This document shows positions 37,392-44,808 of a DNA stretch of 64,000 bases, piece by piece. The stretch spans positions 1 through 64,000 of the forward strand of contig NZ_JAKVBC010000014.1 of NCBI RefSeq assembly GCF_022447245.1, read 5' to 3'. Below the pieces are notes generated by a model. That model worked only from the letters and a program-made list of their open reading frames with translations, did no database searches and was not told where the DNA came from. Each line of letters opens with the position of its first letter. Position 1 is the stretch's first letter. Source of the stretch: Kordia sp. GTDB taxonomy: Bacteria > Bacteroidota > Bacteroidia > Flavobacteriales > Flavobacteriaceae. Position numbers and translations under genes: made by a program.

Positions 37392-38711
37392 ATGAATCAT
37401 TTACCGCTAATTATCAAAAGAGAATATTTAACGAAAGTTAAAAACAAATCGTTTATCATAATGACATTCGTAAGTCCTATGATTTTTATTGGACTTATTA
37501 TGTTGATTGCGTATTTGACACAATTGAACAATAACAAGCAACGCACGATTTCTATTTTAGATGAAACTGGAAAGATTTCGCAAATATTCCTGTCAGAAAC
37601 CGACAAAAAAGACGAAAACACAAAATATCATTTTCTTCAAGGAATTACGTTAGAAGAAGCTAAAAAGCAAGTACAAGAAGCGGAACAGTATGGATTGTTA
37701 CACATTCGAAATATGGCTTCTAATGAAGAGGTTGCGAGACAAATAAAATTTTATTCTGAAGATTCACCTTCTCAGAGTTTTATTTCAAAATTAGAAAGCA
37801 GACTCAGTGAAAAACTTACCCAAGAAGTATTACTACAAAATAATGTGGACATCAGTTTGGTAAATAAGTCTAAAATGCAAGTCGCCATTGGACAAGAAAC
37901 ATTTTCGGGAGAACAGAGTTCAAAACTCATTAATTATTCCAAACTCGGATTTGGGTTTGCGGCTGGTTATTTGCTCTTTATGTTTATCATCATTTACGGA
38001 AATATGATCATGCGTAGTGTCATTGAAGAAAAGACCAATCGTATTATTGAAATCATTATTTCTTCTGTAAAACCAATTCAGTTATTGATGGGAAAAATCA
38101 TTGGAACATCTTTAGCAGGAATCACACAATTTTTAATGTGGATTGTTTTTGGAGGAACTATTATTGTGATTTTAAGCCTGTTCTTCGGTTTTGATTTTTT
38201 TGGTGCGCAAACCGCTCAACAACAAGAATTAATTGCACAAGGAGCTGATATTGACTTTTCAGTACTTATATCATATATAATTAGCAGCTTACCAATAGTG
38301 AATCTGATTATAGCATTCTTTATTTTCTTTATTGGAGGGTACTTATTGTACAGTTCTTTATACGCTGCCATTGGAGCTGCGGTAGATAATGAAACGGACA
38401 CACAACAATTTATGATGCCAATTTTAATGCCATTAATTTTAGCAGTATATGTTGGTGGATTCACAGTGTTAGAAGATCCACATGGAACGGTTGCTACAGT
38501 GTTTTCATACATACCGTTTACTTCGCCTGTGGTAATGCTCATGCGAATTCCATTTGGTGTTGGTATAACAGAACAAATCATTTCAATCGTAATTTTGTAT
38601 ATTACCTTCGCTGGAACCGTTTGGTTTGCATCAAAAATTTACCGAGTTGGTATTTTGATGTATGGAAAGAAACCAAGCTACAAGGAAATATTCAAATGGT
38701 TGAAATATTAA
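37392..38711 (+). CDS. ABC transporter permease (NatB/ABC-2 type)
   Basis: A 439-residue inner-membrane permease. One N-terminal helix (KSFIIMTFVSPMIFIGLIMLIAYL, about 19-42), a large extracytoplasmic domain (about 45-175), and five C-terminal helices with the conserved IEEKTNRIIEIIISSVKPIQLLMGKIIG loop, typical of NatB-like ABC-2 permeases. Works with the ATPase immediately upstream; possible export of sodium, a peptide or a toxic compound. Confidence 0.92.
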   Translation: MNHLPLIIKREYLTKVKNKSFIIMTFVSPMIFIGLIMLIAYLTQLNNNKQRTISILDETGKISQIFLSETDKKDENTKYHFLQGITLEEAKKQVQEAEQYGLLHIRNMASNEEVARQIKFYSEDSPSQSFISKLESRLSEKLTQEVLLQNNVDISLVNKSKMQVAIGQETFSGEQSSKLINYSKLGFGFAAGYLLFMFIIIYGNMIMRSVIEEKTNRIIEIIISSVKPIQLLMGKIIGTSLAGITQFLMWIVFGGTIIVILSLFFGFDFFGAQTAQQQELIAQGADIDFSVLISYIISSLPIVNLIIAFFIFFIGGYLLYSSLYAAIGAAVDNETDTQQFMMPILMPLILAVYVGGFTVLEDPHGTVATVFSYIPFTSPVVMLMRIPFGVGITEQIISIVILYITFAGTVWFASKIYRVGILMYGKKPSYKEIFKWLKY

Positions 38712-38715
38712 TATC

Positions 38716-39549
38716 ATGGATGGTACATGGGAATTTTTAGACGTTGTTCTATATAAACATGGAGAAATTACCATTACTGTTCAAGTTGTTGTAACACTTG
38801 TTATAGTATTAATTGCGACTCATTTTATTCTTAAGTTTGCTCGAATTGGAGTTACCAAAAGATTGGACGAAGATGGTAAAAATCGTTTTAAAACAGTCTT
38901 TACCTTTTTAAAATATTTTATCTTTTCCATTGCTATCATCACATCTCTGGATGCCTCAGGGATTCATATTACGGCATTACTAGCCGCTTCTACTGCCTTA
39001 TTTGTAGGTATTGGACTTGGAATGCAGAAATTGTTTCAGGATATTATTTCTGGAATTTTCATTCTGGTTGATAAAACTGTGATGGTGAATGATGTCATTG
39101 AAATTGACAAAAAGGTTGGAAAAATTACCCAAGTAGGACTGCGAACGACCAAAGCTATTACACATGATGAAAAAATTCTTGTCATCCCTAATCACAAGTT
39201 TTTAAATGAAATACTACACAATTGGACTCAAAATGATGAACGAACTAGAGAATCTATTAGTGTCGGAGTCGCGTATGGTACGGATGTTGATTTAGTAAAA
39301 GCGTTACTTTTGGGTATCGCAATGCAAGATCCTGCTATTTTGAATGATCCGAAACCGCAAATCTTTTTTGAAGATTTTGGTGACAGTTCTTTAAAATTCA
39401 AGTTGTATTTTTATGTTGGTGATAGCTTTCATTTGCCACAAGTACAGAGTAGATTGCGATACAAAGTGTACAACACATTTAATGAAAATAATATAAGCAT
39501 CCCATTTCCGCAGCGAGATGTTCATGTTTATAATTCTAAAATAGAATAA
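38716..39549 (+). CDS. Mechanosensitive ion channel (MscS family)
   Basis: A 277-residue small MscS-type channel protein with three N-terminal helices (VVVTLVIVLIATHFILKFA; FLKYFIFSIAIITSLDASGI; the pore helix ALLAASTALFVGIGLGMQKLFQDIISGI, about 89-116) followed by the beta domain (VNDVIEIDKKVGKITQVGLRTTKAITHDEKILVIPNHKF) and the mixed C-terminal domain. Such channels release solutes during hypo-osmotic shock. It starts four bases after the permease and one base before the response regulator, so it is embedded in that operon. Confidence 0.93.
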   Translation: MDGTWEFLDVVLYKHGEITITVQVVVTLVIVLIATHFILKFARIGVTKRLDEDGKNRFKTVFTFLKYFIFSIAIITSLDASGIHITALLAASTALFVGIGLGMQKLFQDIISGIFILVDKTVMVNDVIEIDKKVGKITQVGLRTTKAITHDEKILVIPNHKFLNEILHNWTQNDERTRESISVGVAYGTDVDLVKALLLGIAMQDPAILNDPKPQIFFEDFGDSSLKFKLYFYVGDSFHLPQVQSRLRYKVYNTFNENNISIPFPQRDVHVYNSKIE

Positions 39550-39550
39550 T

Positions 39551-40714
39551 ATGCCTAAAATATTAGTAATAGAAGACGAATCTGCCATCCGTAGAGTATT
39601 GGTAAAAATATTATCAGAAGAAAACGATACCTATGAAGTGTCACAAGCTGAAGACGGATTGGCTGGAATTGAAATGGTAAAGAAAGAAGATTATGATTTG
39701 GTTCTTTGTGATATAAAAATGCCTAAAATGGATGGTGTGGAAGTATTGGAAGCTGCCAAAAAGATTAAGCCTGAAACTCCTTTTGTCATGATTTCTGGTC
39801 ATGGTGATTTAGATACTGCCGTAAATACAATGCGTATTGGTGCGTTTGACTATATTTCAAAACCGCCAGATTTAAATCGTTTGCTAAATACAGTTCGTAA
39901 TGCACTAGATAAAAAAGAATTGGTTGTTGAAAACAAGCGATTAAAAAAGAAAGTGAGCAAAAACTATGAAATGATTGGTACTTCTGATGCTATTCAGCAG
40001 ATTAAAGATATCATTGAAAAAGTTGCGCCAACTGATGCACGTGTTTTAATTACAGGACCAAACGGAACAGGAAAAGAATTGGTATCACATTGGTTACACC
40101 AAAAAAGTGATCGTAGCAAAGGCCCAATGATTGAAGTAAACTGTGCAGCGATTCCTAGTGAATTGATTGAAAGTGAATTATTCGGTCATGTAAAAGGAGC
40201 GTTTACTAGTGCAAACAAAGATAGAGCTGGAAAATTTGAAGCTGCCAATGGCGGAACTATTTTCTTAGATGAAATTGGCGACATGAGTTTGTCTGCTCAA
40301 GCAAAAGTATTGCGTGCTTTACAAGAAAGCCGTGTACAACGTGTGGGAAGCGACAAAGATATTAAAGTAAATGTTCGTGTGATTGCGGCAACGAATAAGG
40401 ATTTGAAGAAAGAAATTGCAGACGGAAAGTTCCGTGAAGATTTATATCACAGATTGGCCGTAATTTTAATCAAAGTTCCTGCGTTAAACGATCGTAGAGA
40501 TGACATTCCATCATTGATTAATCATTTTGCAAGTAAGATTGCTAACGAGCAAGGAAACGCGCCTAAGAAGTTCTCTGACAACGCCGTAAAGTTACTACAA
40601 GAATATGATTGGACAGGAAATATTAGGGAATTGCGAAATGTTATTGAACGTTTAATCATTCTCGGAGGAAACGAAGTCACAGAAGAAGATGTGAAATTAT
40701 TTGCTTCGAAATAA
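39551..40714 (+). CDS. NtrC-like response regulator lacking the DNA-binding domain
   Basis: A 387-residue protein: receiver domain (1-120; Asp54 in DLVLCDIKMPKMDG), AAA+ sigma-54 interaction domain (about 135-365) with Walker A TGPNGTGKELV, GAFTSA (the sigma-54 contact loop, GAFTGA in most), Walker B GGTIFLDEIGDM and the arginine-finger region NVRVIAATNKDLK, and the start of the post-AAA region WTGNIRELRNVIERLIILGG. It stops at EEDVKLFASK, without a Fis-type HTH. Such HTH-less members are known in other lineages. It ends an operon with an ABC exporter and a channel, suggesting it senses envelope state. Confidence 0.93.
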   Translation: MPKILVIEDESAIRRVLVKILSEENDTYEVSQAEDGLAGIEMVKKEDYDLVLCDIKMPKMDGVEVLEAAKKIKPETPFVMISGHGDLDTAVNTMRIGAFDYISKPPDLNRLLNTVRNALDKKELVVENKRLKKKVSKNYEMIGTSDAIQQIKDIIEKVAPTDARVLITGPNGTGKELVSHWLHQKSDRSKGPMIEVNCAAIPSELIESELFGHVKGAFTSANKDRAGKFEAANGGTIFLDEIGDMSLSAQAKVLRALQESRVQRVGSDKDIKVNVRVIAATNKDLKKEIADGKFREDLYHRLAVILIKVPALNDRRDDIPSLINHFASKIANEQGNAPKKFSDNAVKLLQEYDWTGNIRELRNVIERLIILGGNEVTEEDVKLFASK

Positions 40715-40724
40715 AAACAACAAC

Positions 40725-40756
40725 AAAAATCAGCTTTTTAAAGCTGATTTTTTTTT
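40725..40756 (+). terminator. Terminator of the ABC-MscS-regulator operon
   Basis: AAAAATCAGCTT and AAGCTGATTTTT pair around TTTA, followed by more T. It ends the 36460-40714 operon. The rest of the gap to 41017 shows no gene. Confidence 0.9.
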
Positions 40757-41017
40757 GTTCTTATAAAAGAATCTGATACGCATAGAAGAATACTTGTCGT
40801 AAAAATGATTGTAATCATGAATGGCATAATCTGGATTAAAAATACTACATGAGCAACTTGTATCGCGAATTGCTTATGCTCGCCTACTTGTCAAAATCTT
40901 GTAGGTTTTCTTCTGGTTCATTTTCTTTTGTTATCTTCAGTTCATAACGCAACAAAATGATACTCAAATACGTTAGCCGTTAATCTGAAAACAAATAACT
41001 AACTAAACAATAGGAAA

Positions 41018-41416
41018 ATGAATAAAAACACAGACTTAGGATTATTAATACTTCGTATTGCAATTGGGGCTTTAATGTTATTACACGGGATTGCCAAATT
41101 GAAAGGAGTATCATTTATAGAAGGAATGTTAGAAAGCAAAGGACTACCCGCTTTTCTAGCATATGGTGTTTATGTTACAGAAATTGTTGCCCCATTACTA
41201 ATCGTTATTGGATTCAGGATACGTTTGGCGGCTGCAGTTTTTGCTTTTGGTGCATTATTTGCTTTGTTCCTTGTACATTCAAGTGATATTTTCACGTTGA
41301 ATCAACATGGTGGATGGGGAGTTGAACTATTAGGATTATACTTATTTGGTGCCGTTGCTTTATTCTTTACAGGTGGTGGCAAAATCGCGGTTTCTTCCTC
41401 TAACAAATGGGATTAA
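41018..41416 (+). CDS. DoxX family membrane protein
   Basis: A 132-residue four-helix inner-membrane protein (LGLLILRIAIGALMLLHGIAKLKG; VYVTEIVAPLLIVIGFRIRLAAAVFAFGALFALFLVHS) of the DoxX family. It has the conserved LRIxxGxxxxxHGxxK opening. Related proteins have roles in quinol oxidation or redox defence, but this type is uncharacterised. Monocistronic. Confidence 0.9.
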   Translation: MNKNTDLGLLILRIAIGALMLLHGIAKLKGVSFIEGMLESKGLPAFLAYGVYVTEIVAPLLIVIGFRIRLAAAVFAFGALFALFLVHSSDIFTLNQHGGWGVELLGLYLFGAVALFFTGGGKIAVSSSNKWD

Positions 41417-41822
41417 AACTACTGCCAATAACATTTTTAATTTATTGTTGGGGCTCTTTTATTCACTAAAATCCCTGTAGACTTTATATTCGGCTTGTAT
41501 TTGATTAATTTCTAACTAATCATATACAAGCCGTAGACTTAAGAAACAGATTATCACGTCGCTAAACTTCTTGCAAAAACATGTTCAACATGTCTAACAT
41601 CTAACAGCGAAAGCGGTCTAAAATTCTAAACCCAAGGTTTCCAAAGTCGAACTTTTTAATTGAGGATTTACAGAAAATTAGCCTGTTTAAAGAAGAGCAT
41701 GTGGCATTATTAACTGCTTGTTAAAACTACCAATAATGCAACAAGATTACTTAACAACAGTAGATCAAAAATGGAAAGCTTATATATTGATTCAAAAAGA
41801 ATTTGATTTATGTGAATGATTC
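41417..41822. other. Gene-poor stretch with a long hairpin
   Basis: About 400 bases with no convincing gene; a 27-codon ORF from 41736 (MQQDYLTTVDQKWKAYIL) may be a relic. It contains the long inverted repeat at 41491-41533 and several short repeats (ACATGT). Confidence 0.5.
41491..41533. repeat. Long hairpin-forming inverted repeat
   Basis: CGGCTTGTATTTGATTA (41491-41507) and TAATCATATACAAGCCG (41517-41533) pair over 17 bases with one mismatch around a nine-base loop. GTAGACTT lies on the left side (41478-41485) and TAGACTT on the right, just after the stem. No poly-T tail, so not a normal terminator; may be a small non-autonomous element or an RNA structure. Confidence 0.6.
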
Positions 41823-41824
41823 AT

Positions 41825-41849
41825 AATCGATAATTCGATAATCATCGAT
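41825..41849 (+). promoter_or_regulatory. Palindromic putative operator of a precursor gene (copy B)
   Basis: A 25-base near-palindrome, core TCGATAATTCGATAATC, with one mismatch in its stems. It lies immediately upstream of the -33 box before the precursor at 41920. The same sequence, differing at one of 25 positions, precedes the convergent precursor at 42538 in the same orientation and distance. Confidence 0.6.
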
Positions 41850-41857
41850 GTCTTTTG

Positions 41858-41888
41858 TTGTATTGTCAATTTTTCCCTTATAGATTTG
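41858..41888 (+). promoter_or_regulatory. Candidate promoter of the precursor at 41920
   Basis: TTG at 41858-41860, then 20 bases, then TAGATTTG (TAnnTTTG) at 41881-41888, 31 bases before the ATG at 41920. Confidence 0.55.
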
Positions 41889-41919
41889 ATGCAGTTACTA
41901 ATTTTAAAATTTAATAATT

Positions 41920-42165
41920 ATGAAAAAAAAGAATCTTAAAAGCTTAAAGCTGAACAAAACATCAATTTCTAGTCTTGAAGTACAAAATTCAATTTATGGA
42001 GGTTTTAAAACAGAGTCTTGCATACCTTTAGGAATATGTTGTCCAACACACGATGCAAATTGTCCAAATCCTTCTGCTGATGGAACATGTGGCGGCGGAG
42101 GCACAACAGCTACACAAGTAACATGTCCACAAACCATATCTTGTCCTGGAAATGGAATTTGTTAA
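41920..42165 (+). CDS. GG-leader Cys-rich natural-product precursor
   Basis: An 81-residue peptide. Leader MKKKNLKSLKLNKTSISSL is nearly the same as that of the precursor at 9421, then a GG motif (SIYGG, residues 25-29). The rest has eight Cys spaced among Thr, Pro and Gly (SCIPLGICCPT, TCGGGGTTATQVTCP, SCPGNGIC), typical of a modified peptide core. It is convergent with the precursor at 42245-42538 and shares with it a palindromic upstream site. No maturation enzyme lies in this window, so chemistry is unknown. Confidence 0.8.
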   Translation: MKKKNLKSLKLNKTSISSLEVQNSIYGGFKTESCIPLGICCPTHDANCPNPSADGTCGGGGTTATQVTCPQTISCPGNGIC

Positions 42166-42189
42166 TCCTTCCAAAATGAGTTAAAAAAT

Positions 42190-42229
42190 TAAAGCCTGTT
42201 ATTTATTCAAATAGCAGGCTTTATTTTTT
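42190..42229. terminator. Terminator between convergent precursor genes
   Basis: AAAGCCTGTTAT and ATAGCAGGCTTT pair with one wobble around TTATTCAA, followed by ATTTTTTAT. It lies 25 bases after the + strand precursor stop. Confidence 0.85.
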
Positions 42230-42244
42230 ATGATACTAAGATGA

Positions 42245-42538
42245 TTAGATTCCATCTATAGGATCTATACCACAAGTAATAACCGAATTACCTCCTTGCT
42301 CACGCGTTTGTTGCGTAGTCGTTTGATGTGATACGGTAGTACAACTAGTCTCATTAGTATTACAATTCGTATCATTAGTATTACAATCATCTGAAGTGAG
42401 GGTAGTGTTACAGGTATGGTAAGCTGTAGGCGTAGTGTCAGAATCGGTAATAGTTCCTCCTTTTATTCTGTGAAGGGTAGTATAGTTGATCTTTGCAATC
42501 TTACTCTTTTGTAAACTTAATTTTCGTTGTTTCTTCAT
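42245..42538 (-). CDS. GG-leader Thr/Cys-rich natural-product precursor
   Basis: A 97-residue peptide. Leader MKKQRKLSLQKSKIAKINY, then a double-Gly site (HRIKGG, residues 23-28). The core is unusually rich in Thr and Asn with five Cys; CNTNDTNCNTNETSCTT is a small repeated pattern. Such a Thr/Ser-Cys arrangement suits lanthionine bridges, but no LanB/LanC-like gene is in this window. The start is the single ATG at 42538. Just upstream is copy A of the palindromic site shared with the precursor at 41920; the TPR-AraC regulator gene ends about 100 bases upstream. Confidence 0.75.
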   Translation of the reverse strand: MKKQRKLSLQKSKIAKINYTTLHRIKGGTITDSDTTPTAYHTCNTTLTSDDCNTNDTNCNTNETSCTTVSHQTTTQQTREQGGNSVITCGIDPIDGI

Positions 42539-42564
42539 GCAATAGGGTTTTAAATGTTAAGTTA

Positions 42565-42595
42565 GTAAAGTACCTCCAGAATTGGTTATTACAAA
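42565..42595 (-). promoter_or_regulatory. Candidate promoter of the precursor at 42538
   Basis: On the minus strand TTTG (42592-42595), 19 bases, then TACTTTAC (42565-42572), a weak match to TAnnTTTG, 26 bases before the ATG. Copy A of the palindrome ends right upstream of the -33. Confidence 0.4.
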
Positions 42596-42600
42596 AAAAT

Positions 42601-42630
42601 ACAATCGATAATTATCGAATTATCGATTGT
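42601..42630 (-). promoter_or_regulatory. Palindromic putative operator (copy A) and possible terminator
   Basis: A perfect 13-bp inverted repeat with a four-base loop (ACAATCGATAATT and its complement). On the minus strand it is followed by ATTTTTTTG, so it could also end the TPR-AraC gene, whose stop lies ten bases away. It matches copy B at 41825-41849 at 24 of 25 positions, in the same orientation relative to the next precursor gene. Confidence 0.6.
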
Positions 42631-42640
42631 ACTTAAGAAA

Positions 42641-44401
42641 TCATGCTTGTTTTTTATTGATACTCGTAATGTAATACGAAGGATAAATTCCTGTATTTTT
42701 CACAAAGGCTCTTGAGAAAGTATCAGACGACTTAAACCCTGATTCTTCTGCGATTGATTTAATATCATAGGATCTAAACACTTTATCATCTTTTAATCTT
42801 TGTAATGCATAATTGATTCGGAGTCCTCGTATGTAATCTACAAATTTTTGTTGTTTGTGAGAATGGATCACTTTTGACAAATAAGCCTTATTAGTTTTTA
42901 CTTGTTTAGCGACGAAGGACAAATCACAACTCTTATCTAAGAACAACTTGTTTTCTTCAAACCTCTCTAATTCTTCTATGATTTGAGCTAATTTTTCATT
43001 GTCTATCGTAATACCTTTAGAAGTATTTGACTTTGAGGCTACTTCTGTTTTCTTGCTTTCTAATTGCTGCATTAACTTCTCAAAAGCCAATTTATTTTTT
43101 CGCTGTTGTTTTTTGTAAAACAAGAAAAATATAGTGAACGATGTAATGAGTATGAAAATGATAACAATAGCTTTTGTATATCTATTTTTGTCTTTTTTAG
43201 AAGTATTTGTTAGTGTTTCTATTTCTGAATTTAAAAGAGCTATATCATACTTCTTGTGAATTTCTTGTCGAACAGTTTCATTAATATGTTCGTTTATACG
43301 ATCGTTTTCAATGTATAAGTTTTGATACTTTAAGATATTTACGGAATCTTGATGTTCTTTATAAATTTGTGCCAAAGTATAATACGTGCCTTGTAAGGTT
43401 GGATAATTAATATTATTCTTTTTTGAGATAGAATCTATTTTTTTTAGATGTGTAATTGCAATATCTGTTTGATTCAATTTTCTATGACTAAGTCCTTTAT
43501 AATAATATGCAGAGGTTAATAAACTAGGATGGTTTAACTTTTTGATTTTTTCGATAGCTGTCCTTAATTTTTCTATAGCTTCATCAAATAGTCCTTTTTC
43601 ATAACGAATCATTCCTTCTCCATTTATAAAATAGACATTCCCAATTATATCATTGTCTTTTAAGGTTTCGTGATATCCGAGAAGATTATAAATAGATGCA
43701 GAATCTAATAATTGTTGCTTTTTTGAATCGGTCTTAGCTTTGTCGGCTTTACGAATGTATACATTACTAAGTGTCATTAATGTATTTGTGTAAAAATACA
43801 AACCGAATTCTTTGTCTCTAATCTCTTTAGAAACGTCTTTGGAATCATGATAATTCTTTAATAAAATTTGCAAAGCTTCATCCTGATTTCCCAACTCACT
43901 TTTGATTAATGCTATATTATGGGAAATATCACTCATCATTCGCTTGTGTGATATTTTTTGATAGTATTTGAGAGCTTCTACATATGCCTTAACAGCATTT
44001 TCATAATCTCCATTATGGTATCCTATTCTACCATTCATAAAAAAGCCTTGCGCTGTTAAATCCTCATTGTTAATAGATTTAGATAGCGCAATTGCATTTT
44101 CAATATAACTTTTAGCTGCAGTATAATTTCCTTGACGATTTTCTAATGACGCTAATAATATACTTGTCTCTGAAAGATGATAACTATTGTTGACTTTTGT
44201 TGCATTTGAAAGCATTTTGTCTAAATAAATACGAGCAGAAATCGTATCCTCAGATGTAAGATTATGATATAATGATTTGAGTTTTTTATGTGAATATCCT
44301 GTCAAAGAATCTCCTTCTTGAGAAAAACTTGTTAGTGAGCATACCAAAAAGCAATACAAGAGAAATTTGGATGAAAATTTAGAGAAGGGATGTATAAACA
44401 T
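42641..44401 (-). CDS. TPR-containing AraC family transcriptional regulator
   Basis: A 586-residue regulator: signal-like hydrophobic N-terminus (FLLYCFLVCSLTSFS), TPR array (about 40-370; AKSYIENAIALSKSI, YENAVKAYVEALKYYQKI, LTSAYYYKGLSHRKLN), one transmembrane helix (YTKAIVIIFILITSFTIFFLFYK, about 410-432), coiled linker, and a C-terminal AraC HTH (about 485-580; SFVAKQVKTNKAYLSKVIH ... IAEESGFKSSDTFSRAFVKNTG). The arrangement puts a sensory TPR outside and DNA binding inside. It lies just upstream of a precursor peptide gene on the same strand and may control the precursor pair; this is inference. A half-site (TTATCGA) of their palindrome precedes its own start. Confidence 0.85.
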   Translation of the reverse strand: MFIHPFSKFSSKFLLYCFLVCSLTSFSQEGDSLTGYSHKKLKSLYHNLTSEDTISARIYLDKMLSNATKVNNSYHLSETSILLASLENRQGNYTAAKSYIENAIALSKSINNEDLTAQGFFMNGRIGYHNGDYENAVKAYVEALKYYQKISHKRMMSDISHNIALIKSELGNQDEALQILLKNYHDSKDVSKEIRDKEFGLYFYTNTLMTLSNVYIRKADKAKTDSKKQQLLDSASIYNLLGYHETLKDNDIIGNVYFINGEGMIRYEKGLFDEAIEKLRTAIEKIKKLNHPSLLTSAYYYKGLSHRKLNQTDIAITHLKKIDSISKKNNINYPTLQGTYYTLAQIYKEHQDSVNILKYQNLYIENDRINEHINETVRQEIHKKYDIALLNSEIETLTNTSKKDKNRYTKAIVIIFILITSFTIFFLFYKKQQRKNKLAFEKLMQQLESKKTEVASKSNTSKGITIDNEKLAQIIEELERFEENKLFLDKSCDLSFVAKQVKTNKAYLSKVIHSHKQQKFVDYIRGLRINYALQRLKDDKVFRSYDIKSIAEESGFKSSDTFSRAFVKNTGIYPSYYITSINKKQA

Positions 44402-44736
44402 ATATTTTGTCGATAATTTTTAAGTATTGGTGCCAGATTAATTGATTAAACCGCAATGGCCAAATTATTTTTGCAATACAGTACTGAATCTCACAAATCT
44501 ACTGAATTATTAATCAACCAAATTTTTAGACTATTTTAAAACTAGAAAAGGTTCAAGCATGATAATACATTAAGTGAATTCGACACGATTATTTACAATA
44601 TGTTTTCTAGTAAATGAAATCTGCAAAACATCTTTTGAGAAATCGAGCTTTGATTCTTACATAGATAAATCAATATATTTTTTTGTCATAGAAATATACT
44701 CGTTTGTTAAAATCTGTTCGAATATAGTCATAAAAA
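44402..44736. other. Gene-free stretch
   Basis: AT-rich stretch between the TPR-AraC start and the CocE-family terminator. A 65-codon open frame on the plus strand (44574-44771) looks like chance. Nothing else recognised. Confidence 0.45.
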
Positions 44737-44763
44737 AACGGTTTTCGAAAACCGAAAACCGTT
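44732..44763 (-). terminator. Terminator of the CocE-family gene
   Basis: On the minus strand AACGGTTTTCG-GTTTT-CGAAAACCGTT (11-bp stem) then TTTTT. It lies about 45 bases after the CocE-family stop. Confidence 0.88.
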
Positions 44764-44808
44764 GTGAATAGTGGCTTGATTCGTTGTGAAAGCAAAGCAC
44801 ATCTTACA

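Noticed and set aside
44574-44771. 65-codon open frame on the plus strand
   Set aside because: No start context, low-complexity composition, overlaps the terminator of the opposite gene.
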